In this document: piece after piece, positions 33,501 through 44,639 of the stretch
Position numbering within the stretch: the first letter of the stretch is position 1
Layout: every line of letters begins with the position of its first letter
Assembly (NCBI GenBank): GCA_029204225.1
Contig: CM055098.1
Span: 55,064,282-55,128,281 of the forward strand
DNA length: 64,000 nt
Direction of reading: 5' to 3'
Source: Diphasiastrum complanatum
Taxonomy: Eukaryota > Streptophyta > Lycopodiopsida > Lycopodiales > Lycopodiaceae
Translations under genes and position numbers: made by a program
The notes under the pieces: model-generated
What the model saw: the letters and a program-made list of their open reading frames with translations, nothing else
Database searches by the model: none
What the model was told of the DNA's origin: nothing

Positions 33501-34075
33501 CTTGGTCATAGAGACATAATGAAGACACAGATATGAGGTGGTACATTCTCGGTCTTATCTGCGGATGGTGTTTGAGATAGACCTTACATGGTTGCTAGAT
33601 AGGATGTAACTCTATTTGGATTGGAAGCAACTATGTATCCGTGGATGACAAAAGAATCAGTAAGACTAGACAAGCCTAGACACATCTAATACTGCTACTT
33701 TTAGTAAGGTGCAAATGGATCAACTTGATGAGCAGGCACATTGGTATCTTCTAGATAATACATTGCTGGGTCTATGTAGTCAGAATATTAAGACAAAGCT
33801 CTACAACTCTTGCATTTTAGCATCAATCCTTGCCACTGTAATGACGATGGTTACGCATACCTCTGATCTGACGGTTCTCACCACCCATCCTTGTACATAG
33901 CCATCACACCGAAGCAATCCAATATTACTTATTCTAGCTGGGACAGGCCTTAGACACCTCCAGTAGGAAATGCCTTGGATGTGCACTAGCAAGAAGCCAT
34001 AGAGTAAGCAAGAAAACGATTGCACCCTCACCTCATACACCATTCTAAAGAGTAGTGACACCTGCCTAGATCAAG
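30531..34075. other. No gene seen over 3.5 kb
   Basis: No frame with recognisable domains is present on either strand. A 75-bp word at about 31493-31566 recurs at about 34713-34786 in the same orientation. Other short frames lack features. The stretch is probably degraded element DNA. Confidence 0.5.
31493..31566 (+). repeat. Dispersed direct repeat (copy 1)
   Basis: Contains CTTGTATTTTTAAAGATGTT and CTAGAATATTTCTTGGAATA. It matches 34713-34786 with only a few differences. Confidence 0.8.
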
Positions 34076-34700
34076 ATGCAAGGCCCCGGGAATCCACCAC
34101 GAGTAGAAAAGAAAATACCCCTGATAGATGTGCCAAAGTACGACGAGGAATCAGACCCAGTCAGATTCCTTCAAGATTTCAACAACGCTTGTAAGTTTTA
34201 TGGCGATAGCTTTGAAATAAAAAAGGTGAGACTGTTCCCTATGATTCTTCAAGGTGACACCAAGGAAGGGTTTTTAAACCTTGAAGGCCTGGACAACATG
34301 TCTTGGGAGACCATAACTGCAGCACTCATCAAAAGGTTCCCAAAGCCCTTTTATCCAATTGACTCAGATCAAGATGAGAAGCAAAGAATCAGTATGCATC
34401 TACATCGGGCACTTCAAGCGTCTTAAAGTAGATTGTGTCGATGATAAAATCACTGAGAAAATGGCCATTAAATTATTCCTAGTCAGGTTACCCAAGGCCA
34501 TCAGGAGAGAATTGAACCCCGTAGACTCTTACATGACGCTAAAGGACGCGATGGATGATGCCATCTGAGAGGAAGATGAAGGGTCTGACGAGGATTACGA
34601 TTATCGCAAGAAAAAGGGGAAGAGGTTGGCTAAACACGAGACTTCACGTATTGAAGAATCCGTCTCAACCAGCATGATCGATATCCTTCAGCATCTAGAA
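34076..34700 (+). mobile_element. Gypsy gag fossil
   Basis: The frame begins MQGPGNPPRVEKK and shows VPKYDEESDPVRFLQDF (about 34125-34180), TITAALIKRFPKPF, then YIGHFKRLKVDC and VRLPKAIRRELN (about 34390-34520). This is the same gag family as 20480-20960 and 56519-57110. An acidic EEDEGSDED stretch follows. The copy is broken in a few places. The 75-bp dispersed repeat starts just after it. Confidence 0.82.
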
Positions 34701-34712
34701 GGTTGGCATCCT

Positions 34713-34786
34713 ATCTTGCTTGTATTTTTAAAGATGTTTCGCAGGATGGCTAGAATATTCCTTGGAATATCAACCTACATAGTTTC
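34713..34786 (+). repeat. Dispersed direct repeat (copy 2)
   Basis: Partner of 31493-31566, immediately downstream of the Gypsy gag fossil. Confidence 0.8.
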
Positions 34787-36850
34787 TGAAGTCTTATTGG
34801 TAGGATTTTCATTCATGTAATTTGGTATTTTAAGTCTGAATAGTTTTGTTGATATTGATAGAGTAATGCCAAAATAGTCAATGGAAAGGAAAAACAGTCC
34901 AATTTAATTTGAAATTGGTAATTATTAGGAACTGATCAAAAGTTAAAACTAATTTCGTTTTTAGTTAAAATCCTATGGTGGATTCTATATCGGTAATTCA
35001 ACCCAGGTATAGGATAGAAATGAAATTGTTCCAGACTTTTTTTTTCCTACAATAATTAATTTTAAATATTTACTAATGTCGTAACGTCTTCTTAGTACCT
35101 TAGCTGAAATAGATTTTCAGGGAACTGAAAATTCTAAGGAGGGAAGAATAGTGGACATCAGAGGTACTAAGTATGATCAAGAAATGTATTTCACAGTTAG
35201 GATTTTGTGTAAATCCCGATAAATAATCGCTTGATACGAGTTACTAATTTCCTGGATAGAATTCATGTAGTTGAATTCATAACTAATATCTTTGTAACCA
35301 TTGAGTTATTTGCAATTTTGGATGTCAATTGTGATGTTAGAAGTAGAACTTGATATATATATTACACTGGATGTGTTAATTGATAGAAGCTTGTCCCTAG
35401 AGTTAATGCTCTTGGATCCAGAGGTTATCATTAATCAGAAAGGATCTAAATGTAATATTGAATCGTGTTAATTCTTTTGTTTAGGTCACAAGATCAGGTG
35501 TGGATTGTGGTATCAATCTGATAGACATGTCAGTCATCCAAATAAAGGGATTCTCCAATTTTGGGAACAAGATATAATCTTCTTATATGGATTATAGGAC
35601 AACTAGATGATCAATGGATCTCTAGAATATCAAATAAGGCGGTTAAGGGTTTCCTGGAAGGAAAAGCTGATGGTATGGGACATCAGTAATTTTGGAAAGA
35701 GAATTCTAGGACTGTAAAAATCTGATGATCAATGGTGTGTTTTAGTACCTAGTCGCGATATGGGAAAAATAAAACTGTTTGATCAAATGTGGGATATTTT
35801 GGGAAATTTTGAGGTTTAATCTAGATCCCAGTGTGGTATCTCATTATTTACAAAATCAGAGGCCCTCAAATCTATTTCTCGCTTTCTTAATTAATCCTTT
35901 ACTTCTTAGTAATTTCTTGAATATAGATATCAGACTAATTTATATGATTCTTTCCAGCATGAAGTTATTATTCTGAAAGACTGTTATGTCATATGAATTA
36001 CTACTTGTGTAAATAGACTTGGAAGTCAAATAAAATTTAAAGTCAAAGTGGTTCAATGTCTTAAACCTTGGATATCTCTGTTGCATAAATGGATTAAAGA
36101 AGAATGATAGTTTTGTTACTCAAGTTGAAAATATTTGAAGGAAAAGTCATGTTTGTAATAGAGTGAATCCTTTTGTGGAATGCACTTATTACTGACTTTT
36201 CATGGATTTGGATATTTTCGTATGTCATCTTTCCAGTTAACTTTTATGAAAATTGAAATTTTTCTTAAAAGGAGGGGTGAAGTAATGGGATAATATTCTA
36301 TCTAGGGATCTGTTGGTTGCATAACTTTTGGAAGAGAAATAGTTGTGGTATAGAAATGAGATTCAATCTGAAAGTAATTTCGGATAAATTCAGAGTAAGA
36401 TACCTAATTGGAACTTTTTGAATTAGAGAAATTCTCTAGGGATTGTGTGGACAATCTACTAGAACAGATTTGAAATTTGAATCATTATCTATAAGTAGTA
36501 CAATAAAAAGTGAGTTTGTGGATAATTTCAGACTGTAATTATCATTTTTTTCCTTTAGCTTTAACCTCCTAAGTTAAGAAATATTTCACTCAATGGTTTT
36601 TGTGGTGTTTACATGAAGGTGATGTTACTAACTTGTGTTGAGTATAACCTAGTTGAGAAATTTATTGCTTAGTATACTTTTCAAACTTGAGTCATAGTCC
36701 ATAACAGAGATTAACGATTGGAAATAGGTTTAAATCTGAATACTTATTTGATATAGAAATCAGACTAAGAATAATGATTTCTTTGGTTAATATTGAAAAT
36801 TAAAGGAACTGTTTTTGTAAAGGATAGAAGCAGTTTAAGGAGGGAAGAAT
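34787..36850. other. No gene seen; possible 3' non-coding part of a Gypsy element
   Basis: AT-rich stretch with no readable protein domain. The purine tract TTTAAGGAGGGAAGAA (about 36834-36849) precedes a TGTTATGG start, and a similar TCTAAGGAGGGAAGAA word occurs at about 35131-35146. Repeated words around TTTGAAATTTGAAT suggest old internal duplication. Confidence 0.45.
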
Positions 36851-37480
36851 GTTATGGCCATATTCGGTTAAGGACCTGAAATAGTCCTAATATGGTAGGC
36901 CGGCCCTCTGGTATTCGAGGTTGTTGGTCACGCCCTGATTTAATTCCATGTCAAGGCTAGTTTATAACTAATAACCTTGAGAGGACCCAGACACTCTAAT
37001 TGAGACATATGGAGTATTGCATGTCTGTGTGACGAATATAGGCATGAGGACTGCATGAAGAGATGTGATCTATTTATAGTTGACCTGCATGGGGGTTGCA
37101 TGGTTTCATGCACAAGACTCTACTCTCTATATAATGAGATAGGGATTCTCCCGTCGACATATTGGATTTAGGTTACCAGGTTCTCTCTTCTCCTCTTGCT
37201 TCACATGGCATGGCTTGGGGGCTAGATCCAGTTTTGACCCAGGATTGGTTGGGCAGTTTGGTTCCATTGTCTATCCTATTGTGTTCTCCTATCCTCATCT
37301 TAGGGGTTATCCCTTTAGGGTCTTTACACTCCCCCTCAGCCTGCGGTGCCCAGCAGCCCTCATGCGTCCTCCCAAAACATTCCCTCTACTTTCTTTTTCC
37401 CAGTTTCTTCAAAGATTTTTTTGCGGTTTTCCAAAATCTTTTATGAGCACCCAAATGCACCATATTAGCAGCCGTTAAAA
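36851..37480 (+). repeat. Putative Gypsy LTR
   Basis: Starts TGTTATGGCC directly after the purine tract. A TATA-like CTATATAATGAGAT lies near 37128-37141 and is followed by a more GC-rich R/U5-like region. No second copy is in the window, so the end is approximate. Confidence 0.5.
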
Positions 37481-38009
37481 AAAATTTTGCCGTAAACCTT
37501 CGTAATTTCCTACGGTTCCTCCAATTTTTTTTTCTGAGCACAGAAATATTTCATGGAATTCAAAGGATTATGTATTTAGATTTGTAAAAATTTTTAATAC
37601 CCCCTTTCCTAAGTTGTAATTAATCATTTTTAAAAAAATTTCTTCAAGCTCCTTTAACTTTCTTGTTTGAGCCCGGATTCCTGTGGAGTAAAAACAAAAA
37701 GTGATCAGAACGACGAGCCTGACACTGAGAAGTCATTGAATTATTACTTTCAATCTATTTTTTTCAAGAACCCTTTTTATTCATTTTCGAAGCTCTATAA
37801 TTCTCCGTCTGAGTTCGAAATTGAATACTACAAAAAGCAAAATTGCTACACTTCATTATAATTTGTTACATTTTTCATTCACAACGACTTTATTCTTGAA
37901 GGACTCGGAATTTTTAAGTGGGTGGAGAAGAACAATTTTACCAGCCTATAAATTACCATTCTGAATAAATTTCAAATGATTCACAGTAGCCTCGGCGTCG
38001 AGTTGATCT
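37481..38009. other. No gene seen
   Basis: A-rich and T-rich runs with no credible reading frame. Confidence 0.45.
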
Positions 38010-38345
38010 CGTTCTTTCACGCGAGGGGATTCGCACGCTTGGGGATGTTGTTGTTGCTGATCCTTCACGGCCTGACCTCCTTCGCTGTGCTTCAACTACT
38101 CAGGTTGCCGCTGCTTCTCATGCAGCTCTAGATAAAGAGCGAGATTATTCACATCGCACTCCTACAGAAGACTTTATTCCTTTTGGTTGGAAACATATGG
38201 ATGCCTGCATAAGAAATTCGATGATTTTCTATCATCTTGTGCAGGTTTTGCAACGAAGCTCCAAGGACGTGGTGCCTCACCTTTATCTATGCGTCGCTTA
38301 TAGAACGTCGCAACTTCTACTCTAAATGTGAATTTACAAAGTGCA
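38010..38345 (+). pseudogene. Broken coding fragment of a plant repeat-encoded protein (DVVVADPSRPDL domain)
   Basis: Reads REGIRTLGDVVVADPSRPDLL, then ASTTQVAAASHAALDKERDYS and EDFIPF, continuing in another frame with LETYGCLHKKFDDFLSSC. From memory this matches a domain found in many high-copy plant repeat proteins (DIL-DPTRADL ... DDFIPLAIE-YGCLH). I cannot name its class with certainty; a non-LTR or unclassified element is likely. It is GC-richer than its surroundings. The frame change makes it a pseudogene. Confidence 0.55.
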
Positions 38346-39299
38346 AATAGGCCTTTACATGAATTTAGGCACTATAGCACATTTATATATATATAATTTG
38401 AAATTTTTTACAATATATAACAAAACTTGGACAATGTGGAATTATGAGGCTCCACACACTTGCCAAAAGTAAAATTTCCATGTAAATTTAGGAGCACAAT
38501 GTTTTGAAAGCAATTTCCATGTTGACATCCAACAAAAAAATTAGCACATGGAAATTTTGGCAGAAATGTGTATGTGGATAGCCAATGACGAGATGACACA
38601 TGGGGCACATCCACATTTTGATAAGTTTGGCATGTGTCATGTGGCAGCTCATCAGTGGTTGTCCACATACATATAACGATGACGTACATGATTTCCTATA
38701 GTTGACAAAGACATTGTGTGTTTTTTGTCCAAGCTTAATTTTTGCAAAAGACCATCTGCGTCCATAAAAAGAGCATAAAAAGAGCTTAAACAGTGCCATA
38801 ATTATCTTGTTAAAGACTTGAGTGTCCTTTGACCTTCATAGAAGTTGACAAAGGTCACACTTGCCATTTTGGATAGTATTGGTCATCTTTTAGAGAATGA
38901 TATTTTCCACTCACCTTTTCATTGGGTCATCTTGCTATAAAAATGGCTAAGCCCACCACTTTTTATGCCAAGGATTCTCCAATGGAAAGGTTAGTGGCGA
39001 AGTCAATTTCTCATTAAAAAAAATTAAAAAATTTAAAATTTTGCCAAAAAAAAATGAGTGTGTACGGCCATAGATGCATTGGTTAGCTGAAGGGCTAGTG
39101 GCAAAAGTAGGGATGGGGACCTCGTATCTTAGAAGCACACACTTGTTTGGGCTCTGTGTGTGCCAAGTTTTTCTTAATTGCTTGGGTGACGTGGCACCCT
39201 CAGACATTATCCCATAACTAAACTTTACAAAAGCAACATGGGTATGTGTTATTAAGAGGAAGTTGGAACACTTTAGGCCTTTTTTTGATGTTTTTGGCA
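38346..39299. other. No gene seen
   Basis: AT-rich DNA with an (AT)n stretch near 38385-38396 and an A-rich stretch near 39017-39053. Short frames on both strands have no recognisable features. Confidence 0.45.
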
Positions 39300-39473
39300 T
39301 TTTCTTGTGACGGGGCCCACGACGGAGACAGAGCGAGAGAAAAGACAGACACCTCGTGTCGTAACAGCACTAGATAATTATAAGCTCGCCACCGTTGGAT
39401 AACTATAAGATCGTTTAAAATTTGACACGCGGTGAAAGCTTTACCGTTAAAAAGACCTGACGTGGTATTTTTC

Positions 39474-39479
39474 CACGTG
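39474..39479. promoter_or_regulatory. G-box (CACGTG), distal
   Basis: CCACGTGTCA context, the type bound by bZIP/bHLH factors, about 1.15 kb before the transporter start codon. A second G-box lies at 39650-39655. Function is inferred from the motif only. Confidence 0.45.
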
Positions 39480-39649
39480 TCAGAAATCGAAGTGGTTAGG
39501 CGTACAGTACCTCGCGCCGGGAAATCCGTCGGGTGACAACGGCTGGTTTGAACGCTAGTGAATCTACGTCATGGCTTAGGTTTTCAGCAGAAGCCCTAAG
39601 AATACTGTGACTCTTAGGTGAGTGTCTCTATAGACATGCCACGTGTACT

Positions 39650-39655
39650 AGATAC
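39650..39655. promoter_or_regulatory. G-box (CACGTG), proximal
   Basis: GCCACGTGTAC context, about 970 bp upstream of the transporter start codon and about 110 bp before the telo-box-like motif. Confidence 0.45.
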
Positions 39656-39763
39656 TATCCCATAAGCAATGATAAAGAGGTATATAGCAAGAATATATTG
39701 ACCACGTTAAAATCTTTCGAAAAAAAAGTACTGCAAACCTAAGTAGTGACGTGGATGAGGAAG

Positions 39764-39773
39764 TTAGGGTTTT
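39764..39773 (+). promoter_or_regulatory. Telo-box-like motif
   Basis: TTAGGGTTTT, the reverse form of the AAACCCTAA element common near transcription starts of plant housekeeping genes. A related CCCTAA lies at 39797-39802. It suggests that the transporter's transcript begins nearby. Confidence 0.45.
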
Positions 39774-39838
39774 AAAGCTCGTGAGTTAGGATTTTGCCCT
39801 AAATTGCTTAAAGCTAAGAGAAGTAGCGAGATGTAGTA

Positions 39839-40623
39839 GAGAGAGAGAGAGAGAGAGATGGCAATCTGAGCTCTTCTTTAGCAGGAAGCGAGCGTTGAGA
39901 GAGGCAAAGGAGAAGAAAGTTGCCTCAGGCCTTCTTCTTCTTCATCTCTCTTCTGCATTTGTGTCGCTTACAGTTGCTCTTCTTGGCGTTGCTTCTGGTA
40001 CAGAGAGCGTTGGATTGCTATGTTGTATTGGGGTTTTGGAGGATAATTGATAAGGTTTTCTTTAGTCTGTGATTGATCTGCTTTGTGCTAGGGAAGGATT
40101 TACAGCGTTGTATCAAATGTTTTGTGGATCCGAGTTGAGAGACAGCGAGATTTTGCTGGATCTGGCTGTGAAGAACCAAATCTAGCCTCTGCTGTGAGTG
40201 CAGCACAATCGATTTATGCATGCAGCCTCTGACCTGGTCTAATTTTTGCTGGACATCGCATCTATTTTGACAACAACGCTCAGAAATAGCGGTTGTAATA
40301 TCGGATGTGATAAACTTTTTAATACTTCAAAATCTTTTAGATCTGTCTTTCCGAATGGCGCACAAGCTAGATCCTTCCCCGTGACTGCAAGAGAAAGGAT
40401 ATCAAGATATTGAAGCGTTTTGCTGCTTGACGATTCACACATCCTAGTTTCACTTTTGAGGCCATGCATACTCTTTCCGCCGACAGGCAAGTATGCCTTG
40501 TATTTCTGAAAGCTAGCATCAATGCAGTAGTATCTGATGACAGGCTTGATCGCACAAGGGAAGGATAAGCTTCCTAGGGTTGGACTCGGAGGCCATCATA
40601 TTCCTCATTCTCTTGTACCAGCA
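39839..40623 (+). promoter_or_regulatory. Probable 5' untranslated region of the transporter gene
   Basis: Begins with a (GA)n tract (39839-39858) and continues CT-rich (about 39925-39955), as is common for plant leaders. A very short upstream frame, ATG at 39858 with a stop at 39867, would lie in it if transcription starts before the GA tract. The region between could hold a leader intron; none is certain from sequence. Confidence 0.4.
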
Positions 40624-43600
40624 ATGGGAAGCAAGGTTTCAAGCAACGTGTTCACAATAGGACTAATTGGAGCTTGGTATTTCTCCAACATTGGCGTGCT
40701 GCTCCTCAACAAGTACCTCCTCAGCAACTATGGTTTCAAATTCCCGATATTTCTCACGATGTGCCACATGACAGCTTGTGCTCTTTTCAGCTATGTTGCA
40801 ATTGCGTGGATGAAGGCAGTTCCCATGCAAACACTTCGCTCACGTACACAGCTTCTAAAAATTACCGCACTCAGTATCATTTTCTGTAGTTCTGTTGTCA
40901 GTGGCAATATATCTCTGCGTTTCCTGCCTGTATCGTTCAACCAGGCTATTGGTGCTACAACCCCTTTTTTCACAGCAGTTTTTGCTTACCTCATCACTCT
41001 TAGAAGAGAAGCATGGTTGACATACGCGACACTTATACCAGTTGTGACTGGTGTTGTCATTGCAAGCGGGGTAAATGACTTGGCCAATACCGCACTAATG
41101 TTGAATGCTGAAAAAAACAGAGTCTGATTTATTATATTTCCGTTGAATATACAAGAAGTTCTCTCTTCTGACAAGGATTGTCTTTCATTTATAGAGAGCT
41201 TGCAATCTGGAGTGTTATTGCTTGCTTGAAATTCTTGGTTTATAGGAAAGCATCTGCGACAGCAGATCTGTTCTTATTGTAAGATTTGACAACTACTTCT
41301 AGCATAGAAGGATATTATGGAGTACCTGTCCAAAACTAGGCAGAAGAGCATATTGGTGGCCTTCGTCTCTGAGTGTCTTGGCAACTTTTGATTTGTTTTT
41401 CATTTTACAACTTTTTCAGCCGGCGCAGTTAAGCGAATGATTGCGTCTTGGTTCTTATTTGGCAGCTTACTAGCTCAAAGACTTATTAGTAACCACTTCC
41501 GCAGTCTCTATTTAGAATCTCTACGAAATTTACATGTTAGGCGTGAAGTTTTAAATCGGGGTTCCTATACATGGAGATTTTTCCTTCATTTTCAGAATGA
41601 GACATTTGGTTATTGCACTATCTCAGTTTTGCATCTGAAGATCAAGCTTATGTTTTCTGTTGTCCATACGGTATCTCGGTGCAAGGAACTTAAGCTCAAA
41701 AAATTCTGCAGAAAATTGTCGGGTTAATTAATGCCTGATGTTTCTTGATTGGTTGGTGAAACAATAAGTTCGGTGAACCTGCAAGTCTTAAGAAATTAAT
41801 TTTGATGTGATGTGTTTCAGAGATGTCTGGGAGCATTGCAACGTAGTTAACAAAGTTTCATGCCATTACTGGTTTTCGTGGAACAGAGGCACCTAAGATC
41901 TGTGCTGAGTGTGCTGAGTTTAGTGACACATGTACAGTTTGGCTGCTCTATTAGGAGGACTAAAGAGTTCATTGCAGGAGTAAAAGCTTTGAGTCAAAAA
42001 ATAATTTGAGAATGGTATGTTATCGACATAAAAGTACTTTGCTGTTTCCTGACATATTCATTTGTTGGCAGGGGGAGCCTAGTTTCCATTTATACGGCTT
42101 CATTATGTGTCTCACTGCAACGGCAGCCCGTGCTCTTAAGTCTGTGGTTCAGGGCATCTTACTCTCTTCTGAAGGGTAAACATAAAAAATAATCTTATCA
42201 TTTAGCTTTATACATGGTACTATGGTTCTGCAATCAAAATTTTTGGATCTAATGTATCACCCATGAATATGCCATTGCAAGCCGTTGAAATAATTCCTTA
42301 ATGGTTTTGATTTTTTTCAGTCGGTATTCAAGGTTCAAATCTTTCGTAGCTCGTTTCCGCTTCGGGAGGATTTACTATATTGGAACATATTTGGCTTCTG
42401 TCTAACAATGCTCAAATAGCATAAACTGTTTGAGAATGTTGTATGGTTGCTATGGAGCTGTCGGATCGAATCATTTTAGTCACATGATTAGATTTACTAT
42501 TAGATTTTTGAAAGCTATCAAAGAATTTCTAACATTATGTGATATCCTAATTTGTCACAGGGAGAAGTTGAACTCCATGAATCTTCTTCTGTACATGGCA
42601 CCTATTGCGGTGGTGGTCCTTTTACCTGCAACGCTCATCCTTGAACCGAATGTTTTGGGGATTACAATTGCTCTTGCAAGAAAGGATTTTGGCATCGTTG
42701 TTCTGCTCATTATAAATTCAGCAATGGCGTACTTTGTCAACCTTACAAACTTTTTGGTCACAAAGCATACAAGTGCTTTGACTCTTCAGGTTCGTTACTA
42801 CTACTTAAATGACTCAAATGCTAATTGTTCCTAGGATCATTTTGAATTACAGCTGATGGCAGTAACTTTGTATCTATGATGATTGTATCAGCGTATTGTT
42901 TGCTATGGGAGTCTGCATTCATCCTGAACATCCTTTGCAGTACATCTTAAATCAGAATTACGCTTTCCACCACTCTAGATAAACACCACAAGGTCAGTTT
43001 TGTGCAAAAACCTTTTCCATGAAACAAATATCCTAACTAATAGATGTCCTTTAGGCTTCAACTGTTGCTAAAACAATCATTAATTAATGTCTTTTCCATG
43101 CCAAAAGGCGTATACGATGAAATCAGTACATTCAATCCTGATGGCTAGACAAAACAATGCCGTTGAAACAAACTTAACACACTATCCAAATTACTAAAAC
43201 GTAGAAATAACCACTAACCACTAAGAAGAGAGACTTATTGTCTAGGATTATATGGTACGGGGACAGTTTACGTCTTCAACTGGACAACTCTTCATTTCTC
43301 TAAACTTTGCTCTATTTTAATGAAATCTAGACTCTCAGTATTAGCTATGTGTTTTTGCTTGGTCTCAGCAAAATGAACCTTACCATCTCTGTAGATTAGC
43401 CATTTGCCTGTATCATTTGCTTCATGAAGGGCCTTTTTGCGTTCCACGACTTGTACATAAGTAAGATCTGCATCCAGTAGTATCTTTTAGTTTAGACCAG
43501 CGTTGTAGAACATCTCGTCTAGACTCCAGCGAAGTGAAGCGTAAGACAAGTATTAATATCCTTCTTGGTCTGCTAAAAACCTTTGCTATGGTGTTGGAGG

Positions 43601-43814
43601 TTTTTGCCCAAAAACTTTTTGGCTTCTCCAAGAGCATCCTAAGAGTCAGGGATGCCACTTACACGCACATTCACTAAGAGTCTTGCAAAGTTTTATCTAT
43701 AAAAATTTGTTGCACTACAATTTGACATTTTTTCCAAGGAGGTGGGCTTGTTGCAACTGGCTCTAGTGAATGTAGCGGAGATGAAAGGGACTAGAGCACT
43801 GGATTTACCTGGTC

Positions 43815-43864
<50 letters not shown>

Positions 43865-44639
43865 GAGAGTTTATAAATGTTTGACAAGGTGCCGAGTATG
43901 AGAAAAGCCTATTCCCTGGCTAAAGCCATGTATGCTTTTCTTAGCTACTGTGATTCAGGAAAGCTTTTGATTCATTTTGTCTCAAATGAAGCTCATAGGT
44001 CTAATAGAAGTCTTTTGAAACTTCATCCTTGTCCTAATTAGCCTAAATACCTAGAACCTTATCTTTAGGTTGCTCAACTTCTTAGGAAGTTTCACCAATG
44101 CTCTCTGGGGTTCCAAATGACATTTTATTGTGTTTCCTAAGGGCTCAAATATCCAAATAGTAGGTAATAAATTGGGCCCAGAAAATTGTCCATTGCCAAG
44201 TATCTGATGCAACTTTGTGTCTGTTTGTGTGTTTGTTATTATAGTCTTTTGACATAATTGGTCTTATATACTTGCTATGTTGCTGAAGTCACAGGAATCA
44301 CAATCTGTTTGATAGCAACTATATCCAGTCTTTGTACTTTCCCCACAGCCGGTTGCATGGTTTAAGTTACAAGCAATGGCATCACAATTTTTGGCTTGTG
44401 TATGAGAGGATTTGATTTACTGTTATTACACTTTTTTTGCTACTCTTTGTATACTCTTCTTCTGGTGATGGTGTGAAGTGGACACTCTGCAGGTTCTTGG
44501 CAATGCAAAGGGAGCTGTAGCAGTAGTCGTATCCATACTATTATTTCGAAATCCAGTGTCTGTGACGGGGATGCTAGGATATAGTCTCACGGTTTTTGGA
44601 GTTGTCCTCTACAGTGAATCAAAGAGACGATGTAAATGA
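40624..44639 (+). CDS. Nucleotide-sugar/triose-phosphate-type transporter, KT subgroup (four exons)
   Basis: Exons 40624-41070, 42072-42175, 42561-42789 and 44493-44639 total 927 bases, 308 residues plus stop, all joined by GT-AG sites in correct phase. The protein is a multi-pass (about ten-helix) member of the TPT/NST branch of the drug/metabolite transporter superfamily. It strongly resembles Arabidopsis At3g11320/At5g05820 throughout: [67 protein letters not shown]. Residues 252-254 (K-H-T, before SALTLQ) place it in the KT subgroup, which includes UDP-uronic-acid transporters (UUAT) of the Golgi; substrate is not proven. The start at 40624 ([13 protein letters not shown]) fits the family length; an in-frame ATG at 40537 would add 29 non-conserved residues. 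The C-terminus is basic (KRRCK). No breaks are seen, so it is likely functional. Confidence 0.94.
41071..42071 (+). other. Intron 1 of the transporter gene
   Basis: Donor GGG|GTAAAT at 41071 and acceptor TTGGCAG at 42065-42071. It lies in phase 0, after Ser-Gly of the VVIASGGEPSFH block. No gene is seen inside. Confidence 0.9.
42176..42560 (+). other. Intron 2 of the transporter gene
   Basis: Donor GAAGG|GTAAAC and acceptor TTTGTCACAG, in phase 2 within the SSEGEKLNS block. Confidence 0.9.
42790..44492 (+). other. Intron 3 of the transporter gene
   Basis: Donor CTTCAG|GTTCGT and acceptor ACTCTGCAG, in phase 0 between LTLQ and VLGNAKG. At 1.7 kb it is the longest intron and holds the (GA)n microsatellite at 43818-43869. 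No gene is seen inside. Confidence 0.9.
43818..43869. repeat. (GA)n microsatellite in intron 3
   Basis: About 25 GA units with one interruption (GACA) near the right end. Confidence 0.95.

Noticed and set aside
37162-37478. Plus-strand frames of 87-94 codons rich in L, P and F
   Set aside because: They lie in the R/U5-like part of a putative LTR in two overlapping frames with no recognised domain.
40537-40623. 29-codon N-terminal extension of the transporter
   Set aside because: In frame, but not part of the family's conserved N-terminus; the start at 40624 gives the usual 308-residue length. Kept as an alternative only.
41437-41727. Frame inside intron 1 of the transporter
   Set aside because: No similarity to the transporter family or anything else recognised; splice sites on both sides clearly remove it.
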